A DNA stretch of 64,000 bases from Pleodorina starrii (GCA_030267565.1 BRXU01000018.1:2356001-2420000); one strand, 5' to 3'; counted from the first letter of the stretch, positions 38,562 through 51,893 are shown. Notes: generated by a model from the sequence alone, not told the origin. Made by a program: numbers and translations.

Positions 38562-40074
38562 CCTCCGCGCTGGTCGCTGAGCCCTAGTTACCCAGAATGA
38601 CTAACGGGGGCAAGAGTCCCTCCATCGAAGGGTTGACGTGGCTGCTGTGTGTGTGCCGAGTGTGTGACTGGCATCGCAACGCTTGGCGCGCGGCTTCAAC
38701 GCCGCCCATGTACATTAGCACCGCATCCAGTCTCCGGCCAGGGGGTCAGGGCGTAATGCCCAATGCGCGTCGAGGCAGTGGTGTACCGGGCAGAGAGCAG
38801 GTGGAGCGGGTGTGGGGCTGCGACCTGCCTCAGGGACCAGACGGTGGTACCCCACATGGGCCGCCAGGGACAGGACCATCAACCCGCAACCCCATTAATA
38901 CCGCATGGCTCTTGAAGGACACAGCCCAAGTAACGCACCGGGAACTCGTACACGCACATACCAATTTTCAATGGAAACGTGGTTACACTGCAGGCGCATG
39001 TCAATGAAGTCGTTCGGCTGTTGCGTGACTTCAGGTTTGCAGCCTGGGCATTAGTGTCCCGCATGACTTGACGGCACCGACGGTACCGTACAGGCTGGAT
39101 GTCCAAGCTGCCTTGGGCCGCAGAGCTACGGACTATCTTGGCTCTCATGGTGTTTGATCCGCCGTGCCCCAAATGCCCGGTTGCTCCAACACAGCAGAGG
39201 CAGTTCCATGACACCACAATACGGCCGATTTCCGTAAACTTTGAGACCGCAAATAACCCAAGCGGGTTAGGCAAGGAGTCCATGCGGCAAGGAGGACAGG
39301 AGAAGGCAGCCTCCCTTCCCATCTGATACTTCACCACACTATTGCCAACGTTCCCCCAGCCCTCAGCAAAATGTTAAGAAGAGCATGCACGACATGGCCT
39401 GCGTTCTGTCCTCCACTTACCACAAACTGACTGGCCGAAGCAACACGCCATGTGAGGAATATATGAGTCTGCAGTGTGTTGCTTAAATCCGTACGTTGTG
39501 CAGCCTACCGTAATCCGTCCTTGTCGGGGCATTTCGGGGGGTCCGGGCACTCAACGGATGAAGGGTCAGGGAGCGCAGGATACGTTGCCGTGGCGCCACA
39601 CATGTGTTCCAGTGGGTCGCTCACGTCGTCACTCGATCGATCGATCGAGCGGACACACATTTCCGTGCCCCGCCTCCTCGGAGCTCGGACCCCTTCCCAT
39701 TTCAACGAAAGCGAGCACCTCTGAACAACTCTACCTTGCGCCAGCCCGTCTAGGCGACCCTTGCTTTACCAGCAACTGCGAAATGCTGCACACTACAAAC
39801 ACGCGTCACCCTGAACCGCACAGCTCAACTCACTCTCACTGGGTGACGCAGCGGGGCGCATCTTCTGCCATCAACAGACAGGCATCTCGGCGGGCATACA
39901 ACGAGGGGCCATCAGGCCCAGCGCAACCAATCCTTTGCAGCAGCCCCCTCCTCCTTCTGTAAGTATTGCTGGGTTCCGGGTCCGTTCGCTAACGCCGTCT
40001 CCGCTGCGGTATCTTCTTTGTACCTCCTCCAAAATCACATGAACCGCCAACAACAGAGGTACAGAGCCCCTTCG
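38562..40074. other. Convergent 3' region between CTF8 and the helical-repeat gene
   Basis: No coding exon can be supported. TGTAA occurs at about 39956-39960 on the plus strand. A short (ATCG)n palindromic run lies near 39636-39651, and copy B of the dispersed GC-rich repeat at 39992-40019. Small open frames here lack GC-biased codons and known motifs. Confidence 0.4.
39992..40019 (+). repeat. Dispersed GC-rich repeat, copy B
   Basis: Identical to copy A at 33565-33600 except that 8 bases (TCCCTCCG-like) in the middle are missing. It sits just beyond the stop of the helical-repeat gene. Confidence 0.6.
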
Positions 40075-43043
40075 TCAGTCCCCCGGCCCCTCCCCCGGCT
40101 CCGCCCCCGGTCCGTACCCCAGCAGCGACATGACCACCCGGTCTTCCCGCGACAGCGCCGCCCAGTGCCCCCCGCTGCGCCAATATGCCTGCAAGTCCCC
40201 CCGCGCCCCCGCCGGCAGCTGCCCGCCCAGACCCGCCAAACTGCTCAGCACCAGCGCCACATCCGCCGGCCGCGCAGGACACTCGCCGCCGACCTCCTCA
40301 GCCGCCTCCAGCTCCACCGCCGCCCCGCCTGCGCCGCCGCCACCACCGCCTCGCGGCGACTCCACCACACCGCCCGCGCCGCCGCAGCTTCCGCGCATCG
40401 CCGCCGCAGCCTTGATCCCCTGCCCCTGTGGCGCACTCGGGTGGTGCTGCCTGATGTGGCACCACAGCGCGGCCACGAGCCCGTCCAGCCACTCACGGCG
40501 CAGCGGCTCCTCGGGCGCAAGCTTGAGCGCCGACCAGGCCAGCAGCGCCAGCTGCGGCGGCCTCAGCTGTGCGAGTGCGCCGGGCGAACCCATGGCCGCC
40601 GCCAGCAGCCGCCTCGTCAACTGCCTCCCCGGCCGCAAGCCCAATCGCGCCAGGCCGTGCAGCAGCAGCACCAGATCGCCCGGCTCCTCCGCCTCCACCA
40701 CGCCCTCGCCCTCCCACCAACCCAGAAGCTCCCGCTCGGGCAGCACCGGTGCCGGCAGGGGCACCGGTGCGCGACCGCCGCTGCGCCAGGCCTCCAGTGC
40801 TGGATCGGCGGCAGCCGCCTCCGGTACGTCTACCGCCGCCGACGGCGACGGCAGCGGCGGCGGCGACACTGCCGCCGCCGTCGCTGCACCAGCCACCGCT
40901 GGTTCGAAGTGTCCGGCACTCCACACCAGCTTGGCGAGGGTACCGGGTGCGTCAGTGGGCGGGGAGCCACCGCTGAGTCTCCGCAGCAGGGCCGGCATCT
41001 GGTCCAGCAGCGTGGGTGCGGGCAGGCGGGTCAAGCCGCACGCGGCGGCCTGCACCAGCGTGACGGCCAGCTGGGAGGGGCGGAAGGCGTCCCAGTTCAC
41101 CTGCGGGCGGGTGGGCGGGCGCGAAGGCGGTCCCGCGGAGTGCACAATCGGCGGCAGCCGGCGGCGCACAAGACGGGGTGGGCACGGTACCTCAACAACG
41201 TAGTACGGTACCTCAGCTAGCGGGTAGAAGCCTTGTTGGCAGGGACGCAGCGTTTAGAAATTCTGGCACCACAGGCAAGCCGTGCTGCCTGCAGGGACAA
41301 CGAGAATCACCGCACGGGCTTGCCGACACCGTTGCCAAGGCCTACAGAAGGCAACTCCAAACCCATATAGGGTCGTGGATTCACCCCGGTGCCTCTCCAT
41401 TCTCAATTTTCGTTCACATCCCATTTCCCCCAACGGATGCTCCCCGACGCGCGAAATCATCGTCAAAAGCAAGCACCGCCTGAGCGGGTTCGGCCGTGTC
41501 AGTCTGATGGCGAGTGAGCCCCGTGGCGAGTGGCTCTGAGCTGCACTGCCAGGCCGGACAGAAGACGCACCGTAGATGCCATCGCAGCCGCCACCACCAA
41601 CACCACGGCTGCCGTGTCTAAGCTTCGACCGCAGCCCTGAGTCCCGCCCTGGGCCCTGGGCCAGCGATGCGGGGATCCGAGCCCCGAGCCCCCGACGGCC
41701 TTCCGGTTGGGACCCGGTATGCCAGCGCACGTCTGAGCGCCCTTCCGGCACGTGGGGGCCCTCGCACGTACAGCCCGCTTCCCAAGACCCCAGAACATAT
41801 ACTCCAGCAAGAACCCTGCCCCTTTCCCCACCCCATGAGCCCCCCACCTGCAGCGCCCGAGCGAATCCGTCCAGCCAGCCCTGCGTGGGTCGGTAGCGGA
41901 CGGCCGCCAGCGACCAAGCCGCGTGCTCCAGCTGGAGCGGTGAGAAGGAAGCCATGTCCGCCTCCGTGGCGGCCGCCATGCGGGCCTGGATGGCTGGGTG
42001 GGGCTGGTAGCGCGAGCGGGCGAAGGCGAACATGACGGTGATGAGGCTGTCCACGTTGAGGTCGTCCAACCGCTGGAGGGTCAGCTCCTAAAGGGGGGGG
42101 CCGGGAGCGGGGGTTAAGGGGCGAGAGGGTCGTGTGGCAGGGGGAGAACGAGGGAGCGCAGGAGCGGGGTAGCGGGGCTGGGCTGGGCTGTCGTGCGTTG
42201 GGGCGCGAAGTAGACTTCCTGTGGTTACATGCCTGAGGACGGGAAGACGTGAACTGATGCGCTTTGTTCAAAGTGTTTCGGGGAATGGCAGGGTTGGGTG
42301 GAACGTGCGATAGGTTCGGTGCCTGGGCCTCGCCGGCAGCCGGGTGGAAAGGCGTGGGCGGTCGCTAGCAGGAAGGCTCGGGGAGATAGCGAAGAAGCCT
42401 TGGGGCAGTGCCTTGGGGCCATGAGATGGGCGCACAACCCTGTTGCAGGGTGCAGGGTCCCGCCTCGTAAGGGACGAGAAAGCGATTGTTTCGGGCCGAC
42501 GGAGCTGCCAGAACAACGCGAGCATTGTGGTGTAGTAGCCGGCGCCGTCTACGATCGTGCTGCGGAGGCTCGGGCGCCCGTTTGCGAGGCACGGGCCCTG
42601 CCGTGCAACCCTTTCCCCAAACTGACCTCTAGAAGCTCCAGCTGCTCAAGCTTGGCGTCGGGGGGATTCTTGTAGACAGCATGGAGCACCAAATGAAAAT
42701 TGGTGGCGTGGCTTATGGGGGCCGCTGCTGCCGATGGAGCAGGACAACGCACGGGCTGGGGCGTCCGATGCAAATAAGTCACACGCCAGGACACTGTGGA
42801 AGCATGAATAACCTGTGGCAGCTCATCTTGGTTGCTTTACCCCGTGCCTTATAAAAAGCCGCAAGTGGTTGAGGCAACGAAACGTCGAAGCCATGGTCGT
42901 TTCCAACGCACAACGCCTGGAGAACTGATTGTACTTACATGGACACGTAAGTAATAGCTATTACACTTGCTAAAAGCTCTTCCGCCGAACTTCTGCAGCT
43001 CCCGAAGCCCCAGCTGCTTAACATTAGGGCTTTTCAGCGCCAT
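40075..43043 (-). CDS. Alpha-helical repeat protein resembling FAST/OPR organelle RNA factors
   Basis: Probable organelle RNA-processing or RNA-stability factor. Exons in phase 0: 43043-42939, 42812-42627, 42087-41848, 41100-40075, encoding about 518 residues. Degenerate helix-pair repeats of about 35-40 residues run through the protein, with the pattern seen in chlorophyte FAST-kinase-like and OPR proteins: DDLNVDSLITVMFAFARSRY, LQLEHAAWSLAAVRYRP, RPSQLAVTLVQAAACG, LVLLLHGLARLGLRPG, RPPQLALLAWSALKLAP. The last exon carries Gly/Ala/Pro linkers. I see no RAP domain at the C-terminus, unlike many relatives, so the protein may be short or may continue past the modelled stop. The start at 43043 gives an N-terminus rich in Lys, Arg and Leu but not a clear transit peptide. 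RNA binding is inferred from fold resemblance only. Confidence 0.68.
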
Positions 43044-45266
43044 AGATCGTGCTGGCTAAGGTAATCTAAGAGGTGATATTTGAGTGCCACTCTGTTGGTA
43101 TGACAGATGTCACATTTATTGGGAGCTCGGCACCACCAGACTCGGTTGAATCGTGCCGCCTGTATACGTAGTGCGAAGTTTCAGAGCGTTTAGTTGTGCC
43201 TTGACTTAAAAGCTATACAAAGCTGTTCAAGTAAATTGTCAGACAACTTGACGCAGTGCAGGGGAGAAGATAGAAGACGAACCTGCTACCTGCCCAAGGT
43301 TGACGGTTGGAATTGACTGCAACCGAACCGATCGAGGCGATCCAACCTATCGAAAAATTGATCGTTCTCCTCTCGTGTGAACAGCCTTTCCACGCCTCTC
43401 GTCAATAACTCGTAGGCGTCAAGGCATCAGGATCGCTAAGGAAATGGGGCGGGAGTCCGAGCATAGGCACGACTCTGCGGCCCATTAAGCTCCATGCTAG
43501 GCATGGACATGCAAGCCCCTGACACCCCTTCGTGTTGGCGAAATGCCACGATACGTAGATGGCGGGGTATGTACTGGGAAGGAAGTGGGCGACGGTGGAC
43601 TGCCCGCTTACGCAGCCGACATCCCTCAGTCCCCACCCACCACCACCGCAGGTAGTGGTTACAGCTCCCATGCGCATAAAGCTGCTAGTCAGCCATTCAT
43701 CAGCCGCTCCTTATTTGCTGCGTCTTCCTAATCGGGAATACGGCTGATAGAGGCACCCTTAGGCAGCTTGCAGCCCTTTAATGGCCCTTGTTCGTTAGGG
43801 TTCGTTCTAGAGTCCCTTAGAGTCTCATGCAACAGTGTCCGTCGCGGATGTGGGATGTGCCGGTTGGATTCAGGGGGTAAGGTCTTTGGTCCCTGAGCGG
43901 GAGGGTACCTGTTAGTGCTGTAGCCGTAACACCCACCCGGTTGGGCTCGCATCGGTTGACCCATTGAGGGCCTTGAGGGCCTTACGTCAGGTGAAGCCGC
44001 ATGCTCGCGTTGCGGCTTCTTGCCTATCGGTGAAATCTTTTGGAGATACTTTCGGTCCTGGCAACGGACATCGTCGTACACAGGCAACAGGCAAGACATT
44101 CGGTCAGGGAGGCAGACTGCATCCATCGGTCAAACGACCAACGATCTGGGCGGGGTGCGTCAGCCGTGCCACCGCGCCTGACGCATCAGCATCGTCAGCA
44201 GCAGCAGCAGCAGCTCCAGGGCGGCGGCGCGTCGCACAAATCAACGCGGTGGACCGAGGTGTGAATTCTTCGCAAAAATCTGCACGTGCTGTACGAACGA
44301 ACACATTTGTCGTACCGACTGGTACTCGTCGGGGGTTTCCTCATGGGTTGACCGACGCCACGTTTGACCTGGCTGACGTGTGGTCCGTAGGTACGGCTGA
44401 TAGTACGGCATTCGTACCTTGCCCAAAAGCGACCTCCGAAGACTGAGCATCCCAGGTTGCTGTCCTCAACAGCAATCGAAAGAGGACGCTGCATTCGCAA
44501 CCGAAACCTCGAAGGCGTGCCTCGAGCGGAGTGCATCCCGATGTCGCTTCAAATCGAACAAGAGACCATTCCGACCATTCCTAAAATCAAAACTTGTCTA
44601 CGCGCGTAATAGGAGCATTTCCCTCCGGTACTAGGGCCCTCTTCCAATCTGCGTCCAAGCGGTGACTCTGGCTGCACGACGCGCCCCACGTGGTCGCTCG
44701 CTCCTCTTTCGGAATGTAACGGCGGAAACACCAGGGGGCCGGGGATGTGTGGCCGACCGCCGCGTGTGCATTCCACACGTTGTGCACAAGTAGCACCTGC
44801 CTCGTTGCGTTCGTCTGGTACGCACCACACCGCAACGTCAGTTGGGTTGGGCCGGGGAGTCTGTAACCCCACCTCGTGTGTCGGCCAACCGCTCCCAACC
44901 CACTTTGACCACCCGGCACCGCCGGACGCCGCCCCGGGGGGGAGGGGGAGGGAGCTGGCCCATCCACCCAACGCCACGTTACCTGCAATCCGGCACTCAA
45001 CCCCCAACACTGCCCACCAACATCAAATGTATAAAAGGATCAGGAGACTACGCAAGGAGAGGTTGCGCATTGCATTGACAACTGTAGTACATATGGTATG
45101 AAAACAGCAACAGTACACGGCGGGCAGTACCTGCAGCCTCTCGACGTTCAGCCGTGACTCCCTCCCTGCACTCGCACTCGCACTCGTCTGGGCACATTGA
45201 CTCACGCTCGCTCGGACCGGCCACGTCCCTCTCCAACCCAAAACCGCCCCCACGCCACCCTGCTCG
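43044..45266. other. Intergenic region without recognisable gene
   Basis: About 2.2 kb between the start of the helical-repeat gene and the stop of the next minus-strand gene. Open frames exist (for example 43964-44446 plus) but show no domain, no splice-compatible partners and mixed codon use. The first part should contain the helical-repeat gene promoter, and the part next to 45266 the 3' end of the DnaJ gene. Confidence 0.4.
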
Positions 45267-48200
45267 CTAGTGCACCAGCTGGCCCCTGTCGTACAGCCGC
45301 CGCTTCTCCGCGTCCTTGAGCGTGTCGTACGCAATCTGCAGCTTTTGGAACTTGACCAGCGCCGCTCGTTGCGCCTGCTCGTCCGCGCCAACGTGCTTGT
45401 CGGGGTGCAGCAGCAGCGCCTGCACCTTGAAGGCCTGCTTGATGTCCTCAGCAGACACCGCCTCTGCAGAACCGTCACCGGGGAGGGGCCCGGGCAGGGC
45501 AAGGCGGGCGGGCGGGCAAGGCGGGCGCACATGTCGCCCATCAGGCCATGGACGGCGGTGCAGCGGCGGTACAGGTCACCCTCATCACAGGGACCCAGCC
45601 CCCGTCCAGCCGGGCTTCTGCCTCGTCACCGCCCACCAATGTCTGTCCTAATCCAGTCGCCCACGGTCCACGCCCCCCAATCACCCTCCAGGGAGCCTTG
45701 CCCTCCCTCGTGAGGTCTGTACCATCGGGCCCACCCACTTTTCCATCCACCCCTACCTACCCCCTCGCGCCAAATGATCCCTCCCTCCCTCCCTCCTCAC
45801 AACCTGCACACCCAAGTGCGCCCCCCAACCAAGTGCGCCACCCACCGGCCTCTTGCAGCCCAAGCACTCGGTAGTAGCCCAGGAAGTCGGAGCGCCGCCG
45901 CCGGCGCCCCTGGCCCGCCCCTCCCCCGCCCTCGTGGTGCTCATGCTCCTGTCCGCCCATGCCGTGGTCCTGCGGCCGGTGGCTGCTGTAGGCGGTCCGC
46001 GCGCCTCGGCCGCCGTATCGCTGCTCGCGCCGGGCCTCCGCCTCCTCCTCTTCCGCACGGCGCGCAGCCTCCGCCGCCATCCGCTCCACGTAGCGCTGCC
46101 GCTCCAGCCGCCGGGAGGCCTGCTTGCGCCACAGCTCCTCGGCCCTGAGGGCGCACGGAGGTGAAGGCGGTCCGGGTGGGGCGCGGAGGACTTCCGTCAT
46201 GGGTGTCGCGGCGGCATGGTTTCCACACACTTCATTGGGATTGCGACACAGTTGCGCTCACTAACCGGCCCAGGCGGTTAGGATTAGGTGGTCGCAGTTC
46301 ATACCGTGCCATGAAAACGCGCTGCATGCATGCCGCACACACCCCGCCCTCTTCCTCCTTGAAGGTACTGACCCACCCACCCACCCCTTGCGCCGCTCCT
46401 CCTCGTCCCAGTTCCAAGGCTCGTCGTGCTCCCACCGCCGCCAGTCCGCGTCCGCCCACAGCCACAACACGTACTCCTCGTTGCCCCCCGCCCCGCCGCC
46501 GCCACCCGCCGCCTCGTCCGCGCGCCGCGCATCGGCCGCCGCCGCGGCACCGCTGCCGTACGTTTCGTGAATGTCGTACTTTTTGTAGAACTCAAAGTCG
46601 GCTCGTGCCTGCTTGGCTGCGTGATGCGCGCGCAGCGCCTGGGGCCGCTGGTGCGCCCACATACCTGCAGCGGCAGCGGGAAGCGGGAAGCGGCAGCGGC
46701 AACAGCGAGTTAAAAGAGGGCAAGAAAAGCCGTCGTGCTGTTGCAAGCGCGAGCTGGCGCCTGCCTCCCAACTGGAAACCGCCTTTGCCGCATCCGCTTC
46801 CCGGTCCAACTGTTGCAAAGGCATGCGCACGCGTCATCTGCCGTGCCATCGCACGTGCAGTCCTTGCAGTGTCGTACAGCCCAGCAGGGCATCCCGGGAC
46901 GCAGCCCCCACCGGTCCGACGGGACGCAGGACCCCCGGGAGGCCAGCAAGCCACCTAGCCGGCAGGGAACCGGCCGCACCTGCCTCCCTGCCTCCCAGTA
47001 CAGCATCCGGCCGCGGCGCGCGCCCGGACTCGCGTAACCCGACCCACCAACCCCGCCTCTCGAGCGCAACCGCCCATCCCCCGCCCCTTCACCCCCCACA
47101 CACACACCTGCCCCACTGGCCGCCAGCGCTGCCAGTGTGAGTGCCTCCACCGCCCCCAGTTGCGGCAGCAGCGACTCGAGTCCCATCAGCTGCAGGGAGG
47201 GCGCCCAGGAAGCCCCCCAGTCCCCCGCCAGCAGACCCAGGCCCCCCACCAGGCCGCCACTGCCCAGGGAGGCCTTGGCGGGGGACAGGTGCTGGGGGGC
47301 CACCACGCGGCCTGAGGGGAGAGCGGGGGCGTGGAGGCCGGAGCGGCACACGGGGGCAAGGGAGGCCGTGAGGAGCGGCGTGGGCGCAGGCTTTCCTTCG
47401 CATAGCGTCCTAATGGCTTGGCGGCTCGGCTCCAAAACTTGGCGAAACATATGACGTGCGCCGCATGGGCCGGGCACGCAGAAGTGGAGAGACCTCACAC
47501 CTTAGGGAACCCACACCCTAGGGAGCTCCCTGCCCAAACAGGCCAGGGCCTTACGATCATGCCCGTCCTGTCCTCCGTTGACTCTGGGATTCACGGCGTC
47601 ATCCCCCTCCATGGCCCTCCTCTCCCGCAGCCACCTCCCAGACCCGACCACGACCCGACCACGACCCGACCACGACCCGCCACCCGCCCCACTGGCCCAC
47701 CGTCTCGCGTCCCTCCGATGACCGCCGTGAAGACCTGCGGCACGATCACCCCGCTGGTGCCCTGCTTGTACCGGGTGCCGTACTGGTATACGGCAATGTA
47801 GGCCGGCAGGAACACCAGCCGGGCGCGCCGGCTCAGCACCTGAGGAAAGGGTGACGAGGGGTGGAAAGAACCCATCATCATCACAACCCACCGGTTCCAT
47901 TCATCTAGGTACATCTTTTTTAAACCATCCACTCACCCTCCAGCCAGTAGCCACCCTTCTACGTTAAGACGCCACCCATCCCACCCCATCCCAGCCCGGC
48001 CCCGCACATCCCATCCCATCAAGTCCCCCCCCCGCCCGCCCCGCCCACCTGCATGGCCACCCGCAAGTCCCTCAGGTCGGTTGCCTTTGTGGCCCCCCGC
48101 ACCGCCCCCTCCGCCGACCGCAGCTGCTCGTGCGTCAGCGCCCGCAGCGCCAACGTCCAGGCCAGCCCCTGCCGCATGTCGGCGGCCTGCAGCGCCACGC

Positions 48201-49518
48201 CGCCCACCAGACCCGCCGCCGCCTCGGAACGACTCAGCGGCCGAGCTCGGTCAGGCAGGCCCGGTCCTGCGGCGCCGCCGCCCACGTCTCGCACGTACTT
48301 GTAACCCGCGTAGACCTGCGCGGCGGGTTGGGGTGTCCTGTAGGTTGGGATGGGATGATACCGTAAACTAGCTCAGAAGTGTTGTCGAAAAAACCTGCCG
48401 AGCTTACCTGCATGGAGGGGTCGGCGGCGGGCGCCAGCGCGGCGCGGCTGAGCGGCAGGGGGTCGGCCATGTCCTTCCACACCATTTCACCCGTCCTGCG
48501 CTCGAGTACGAGGATGGGGGGATGAACAGCGGAGTGGTGAGGTGGTTGGGGATTGAAGGCCAGGTCGAGGGAGGGACAGAAGTCGAGGATAGACGGCATT
48601 GGCAAACCAGAGAAAGGGGAGGGGAGTGGTGGGGCGCGCAGGCGCAAGGACCTACGGAATGGGCCGGCTGTCCAATTACGTCCGGTAAACAAGTAGACGT
48701 GTTGGCATGGCGTGGCGTGGACCAAGAAAAGGAAGCGACACCTTCGATCCCGCTGCCTTGTACCGCTCCGGTCCGCCCACGCGTAGGCCCTTGGGTTCGG
48801 CCCCACGTCACCGCCACCGCAGCCCCACACATCATTCGTCGGTGCAACATAGCGAGAGCCGGACTCGGTCGTTGCAGCACACCGACCGCGACATCACACA
48901 TACAACCGCTCCGAAGGCGCTCTGACGCCGCTGATCTTCCCTCCCAACCGCGCTTCCCCACGTGCATGTTGACTTGAACACGCCGCATTGCGCTTGCTGG
49001 CCCCTCGACCCTCCCTCCCTCCCCCTCCCCTCCCTCTCGCCTGTACCGAACCAGCCTTTCACTCGCTGTCTCCCTCTTAACGCTCCCGCCCGCCCTCCGA
49101 ACCACCCTTCTCCCATCCCCGCAAACCTTTCGTCCTTGAAACCCAGCTTGGCGAACGCTTCGCTGTTGAAAGTCGCTTCAAAACACCAGTACGGCAGGTA
49201 CGCCGCCATCAGGCTGCTGCCGCTGCCGCTCACCGCGCCGCTGGGGCTGCGGCCGGCTGACCCCGCCGCCAATGGCTCCGCAGTCGCGGGACCACCATCG
49301 GAATGTGGCGCCCCCGGCTGCTGTGGCTGCTGGGCCTGCTGCTGCGGCGGCTTGATAAGGCTGTGCGCGTGCAGGTACATGCAGGCCTTGCGCTGGTAGT
49401 CCTCGAAGCGGCGCACGGCTTCGGATGCGGAGATTTCAAAGTCAAGGACCGACACCGGCAACCCCCGGTCCATGAGGGCTGTAGACATGCACACGGTGGG
49501 GGAGATTGCAAGGCCCAT
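45267..49518 (-). CDS. DnaJ protein with C-terminal J domain
   Basis: Hsp40-type co-chaperone, probably an organellar or membrane-associated one. Exons: 49518-49127, 48495-48408, 48315-48049, 47839-47701, 47311-47108, 46664-46385, 46144-45846, 45463-45267, with matching phases, giving about 621 residues. The J domain is at the very end and is split by an intron: DFLGYYRVLGLQ, then EDIKQAFKVQALLLHPDKHV with the HPD triad, FQKLQIAYDTLKDAEKRRLY and a short tail. The N-terminal half has FEISASEAVRRFEDYQRKAC and LMAAYLPYWCFEATF, and later LVFLPAYIAVYQYGTRYK. That order recalls a protein family in which a 'YLPyW' strand precedes a 'Y...VNG.TG' block, but I cannot name it securely. Arg/Glu-rich coiled segments precede the J domain. 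The start at 49518 is the first in-frame ATG; an upstream exon is possible, since an open minus-strand frame ends at a GTGACT donor near 49666. Confidence 0.75.
47641..47690. repeat. Intronic minisatellite, GACCCGACCAC unit
   Basis: An 11-base unit (CACGACCCGAC) is repeated about four times almost perfectly. It lies in the fourth intron of the DnaJ gene, immediately downstream (on the minus strand) of the donor at 47700. Confidence 0.7.
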
Positions 49519-51893
49519 GCACCGGATTAAGGGGGGATGAGGATTCGGGACTCGACAGCAGCGTGTGCTCTGGACGGTGAGCTAGGCAGAGCTGGAAAGC
49601 GGCGTGCACGCGAGCTGCTTGCATCATAACCCCCCGGACTCAGTGCTCCCCCCAGTCACCTGTAAGCGAAGCACTGTATGACGTTGCATCTCCTCCGACA
49701 GACCGATAGCTCCGACGGGTCCCCAGCGCTGCCCTCGCCACGCAAATCAGCGGCGTCACAGACTGGAGGCTGCTTGCGGACCTTAAGCACTTGATTATCA
49801 CGCGTAGCATCGTTATGGGCCCTGAGCGATGGCCACCCTAAATGGACAGTTCGGGTCCGTTCCGAATCTACGCCGTAAGTGCTTTGAATCTCAATGGGCA
49901 TGCCACTCTTCCGCGACGGATACGCAAATGCCTGAAAGTAATTTACACGGGGCTAGTTCAAGTGCCCGTGAAGTGAATGTTTCCACACATTTAGAATGCA
50001 CCCACTCTACAACAAATTGTAAAACGCCAAACAACATGTGTAGAATAGGTCATCACCAGAGCGATAGGGTCAACCGAGATTTTCGTCGTATGGATCGTAC
50101 ACGTACGGCGCGGTCGGAACGCATAGCCCGCGGCTCTGGATGCCAGGAGTGTCAAGGTATCATCCGCACGCAAGTGCGGCACCTGTGCGCCTGCACCAGC
50201 GCGCTGTCCGGCTGCTGTTTGAGACGGACGCGCGGCAGGTAGGGGTGCCCAGGGCTGCCACACAGGTACCCCACACTGCCCTTGCCCCCACTCGCCATCA
50301 AGGAGGCAACGGCCTGCGGTTTTCGGCAATCTGGATCGGGGCCTTTCCCTTTTTCCAGTCCTGCGGAGCGCGCAACCAGTACGGGATTGGGTGCGGCCAT
50401 TCAACGCAGTCGGGTACAACCCGCTTGGGTCCACTCAATGGCTCAACGCACAAAGGTGGCTACCGATAGAGTGAAGCACCGCAAGGCTTCAACCAAGCCA
50501 GCCCGTTATGCGCTCCGTCACGTGTCTTGCCCGCGTATTCCACGCACCAGACGCTCACTGGCTGGGACGAGGCGCGTGTGTGCAGGATCAGGGGGGCCAA
50601 AGCGCAACCCGCCTCCTTAACCTGACTGAATTAGGGTACAAGTACACAAGATCTGTCCGCTGAATCCAGGCGCAGGACACGCGGACGACTTTGCCCTTGC
50701 CTAGTACCGGTAGCAGCCTGTGCTCGCCTATCCGGGTTTCTCGCTCGCACTAGGTGTTGATAACGGCGTGCGTTCCTGGGGCCCGGGAAGCCGCGGCTGA
50801 TATGCTGGATGACCGCACGCGCTGTATTCGCTGCATTCCAGCAGCGGGAAGTCCAACCGGGGCGCAGCTCCACACGGGAACGTTACCCGGGCATGCGGCC
50901 GTGCCTTGTCTTGACACACAGCGTTTGCTGCAACCGAGTCCTTGGGAGGCGCCCACGCTATTCGAGACAACTGCGTGCATGGCTCCAATGTGCCGGCGCT
51001 ACTGCTGCTGCACAGCGTTTTGTGTGTGTGCCTAGGGAAGGTGCAGCCCGCTGCAGGGCAGTCGCTTCGCCAGAGTTCAGTCAGGCCGTGATGGGTCCCA
51101 ACCCCGATTGGCTGACGGGGCTGGCGCAGCAGGGGTGTGCATTCGCCGAGCTCAGCATATACAGTCTGAATGTCGATTCGGTCATTAGCCGCAATGAATG
51201 CGTTGAGTGCGCCAGGCCGCTGGGTACCTGGCGGACAACGGCCACCTCCTCCACAGTCGCCTGGGGCTTGCCGCGGCACCCGCTTGTGTTATGGCCCCGG
51301 CTTGCAGCACAATGCCTGGCTATCAGATTCCACATTTGGATCAGGGCACATCGCCGTCCTGGCAGACCCTGCAAAGCTGGATACGAGATGGACGGCATGC
51401 ACGTTCCACTCGCCGTTTCGGCGAGCCAGGGTGAGGGGCCCTGAACGTGCTGTTGAGGCCCGAGGCTGGGCTGGTTGGTTGGCGGATATGTGAATTACAT
51501 GGCTTGGGATAGAGGGCGGCTAACAGAGGCCACAGCTTAGCCACGGACCTGGCTGTGGGAGGCGCGTGCAGGTGGTGGTCTGGTTGCGGGAGAACGGAGA
51601 AGGGCTGCGGCTGGGCGGCGATGAGTACCTCGAGTGCGGCTGCGCGGAGCGGTCGCAACACACACACACAAATGTAGTAAGTGGATGAGACTCCGTTTCG
51701 CCTGTAGGTTTGCCGCCAGCTGCTTTCCGGGCTTGTTGTGTGGCCGTGGAAAGGCAAGGAAAGGCAGTTCGGTACGATGAAGGAAGTGCGGCAGTCGGAC
51801 AACCTCCTTTGGCCTTCAACGTGTGTTCAATCAATGTCACGCGACATCTGCATCTTGAAAGGTTGTATTAGGAAATGAGGGAGTTGCGTTACG
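49519..51893. other. Divergent intergenic region (DnaJ gene / SNAPC1-like gene)
   Basis: About 2.4 kb between divergent genes, expected to hold both promoters. A minus-strand open frame at about 49656-49901 is bordered by CTTTCAG and a GTGACT donor and could be an upstream exon of the DnaJ gene, but its phase does not match the modelled first exon. The plus-strand frame at 50809-51444 shows no domain. Confidence 0.4.

Noticed and set aside
39636..39651. (ATCG)n palindrome as a possible regulatory site
   Set aside because: A simple short repeat far from any start codon, with no evidence of function.
40018..41220. 400-codon open frame on the plus strand
   Set aside because: It is antisense to the last exon of the helical-repeat gene. 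Its Arg/Pro/Gln/Ser composition is the typical shadow of GC-rich coding sequence, and it has no domain.
43964..44446. 160-codon plus-strand open frame
   Set aside because: No recognisable motif. It has a short CAG run only and no supporting exon structure.
50809..51444. 211-codon plus-strand open frame in the divergent intergenic region
   Set aside because: No domain, no splice-compatible neighbours, mixed composition. It is likely chance in GC-rich DNA.
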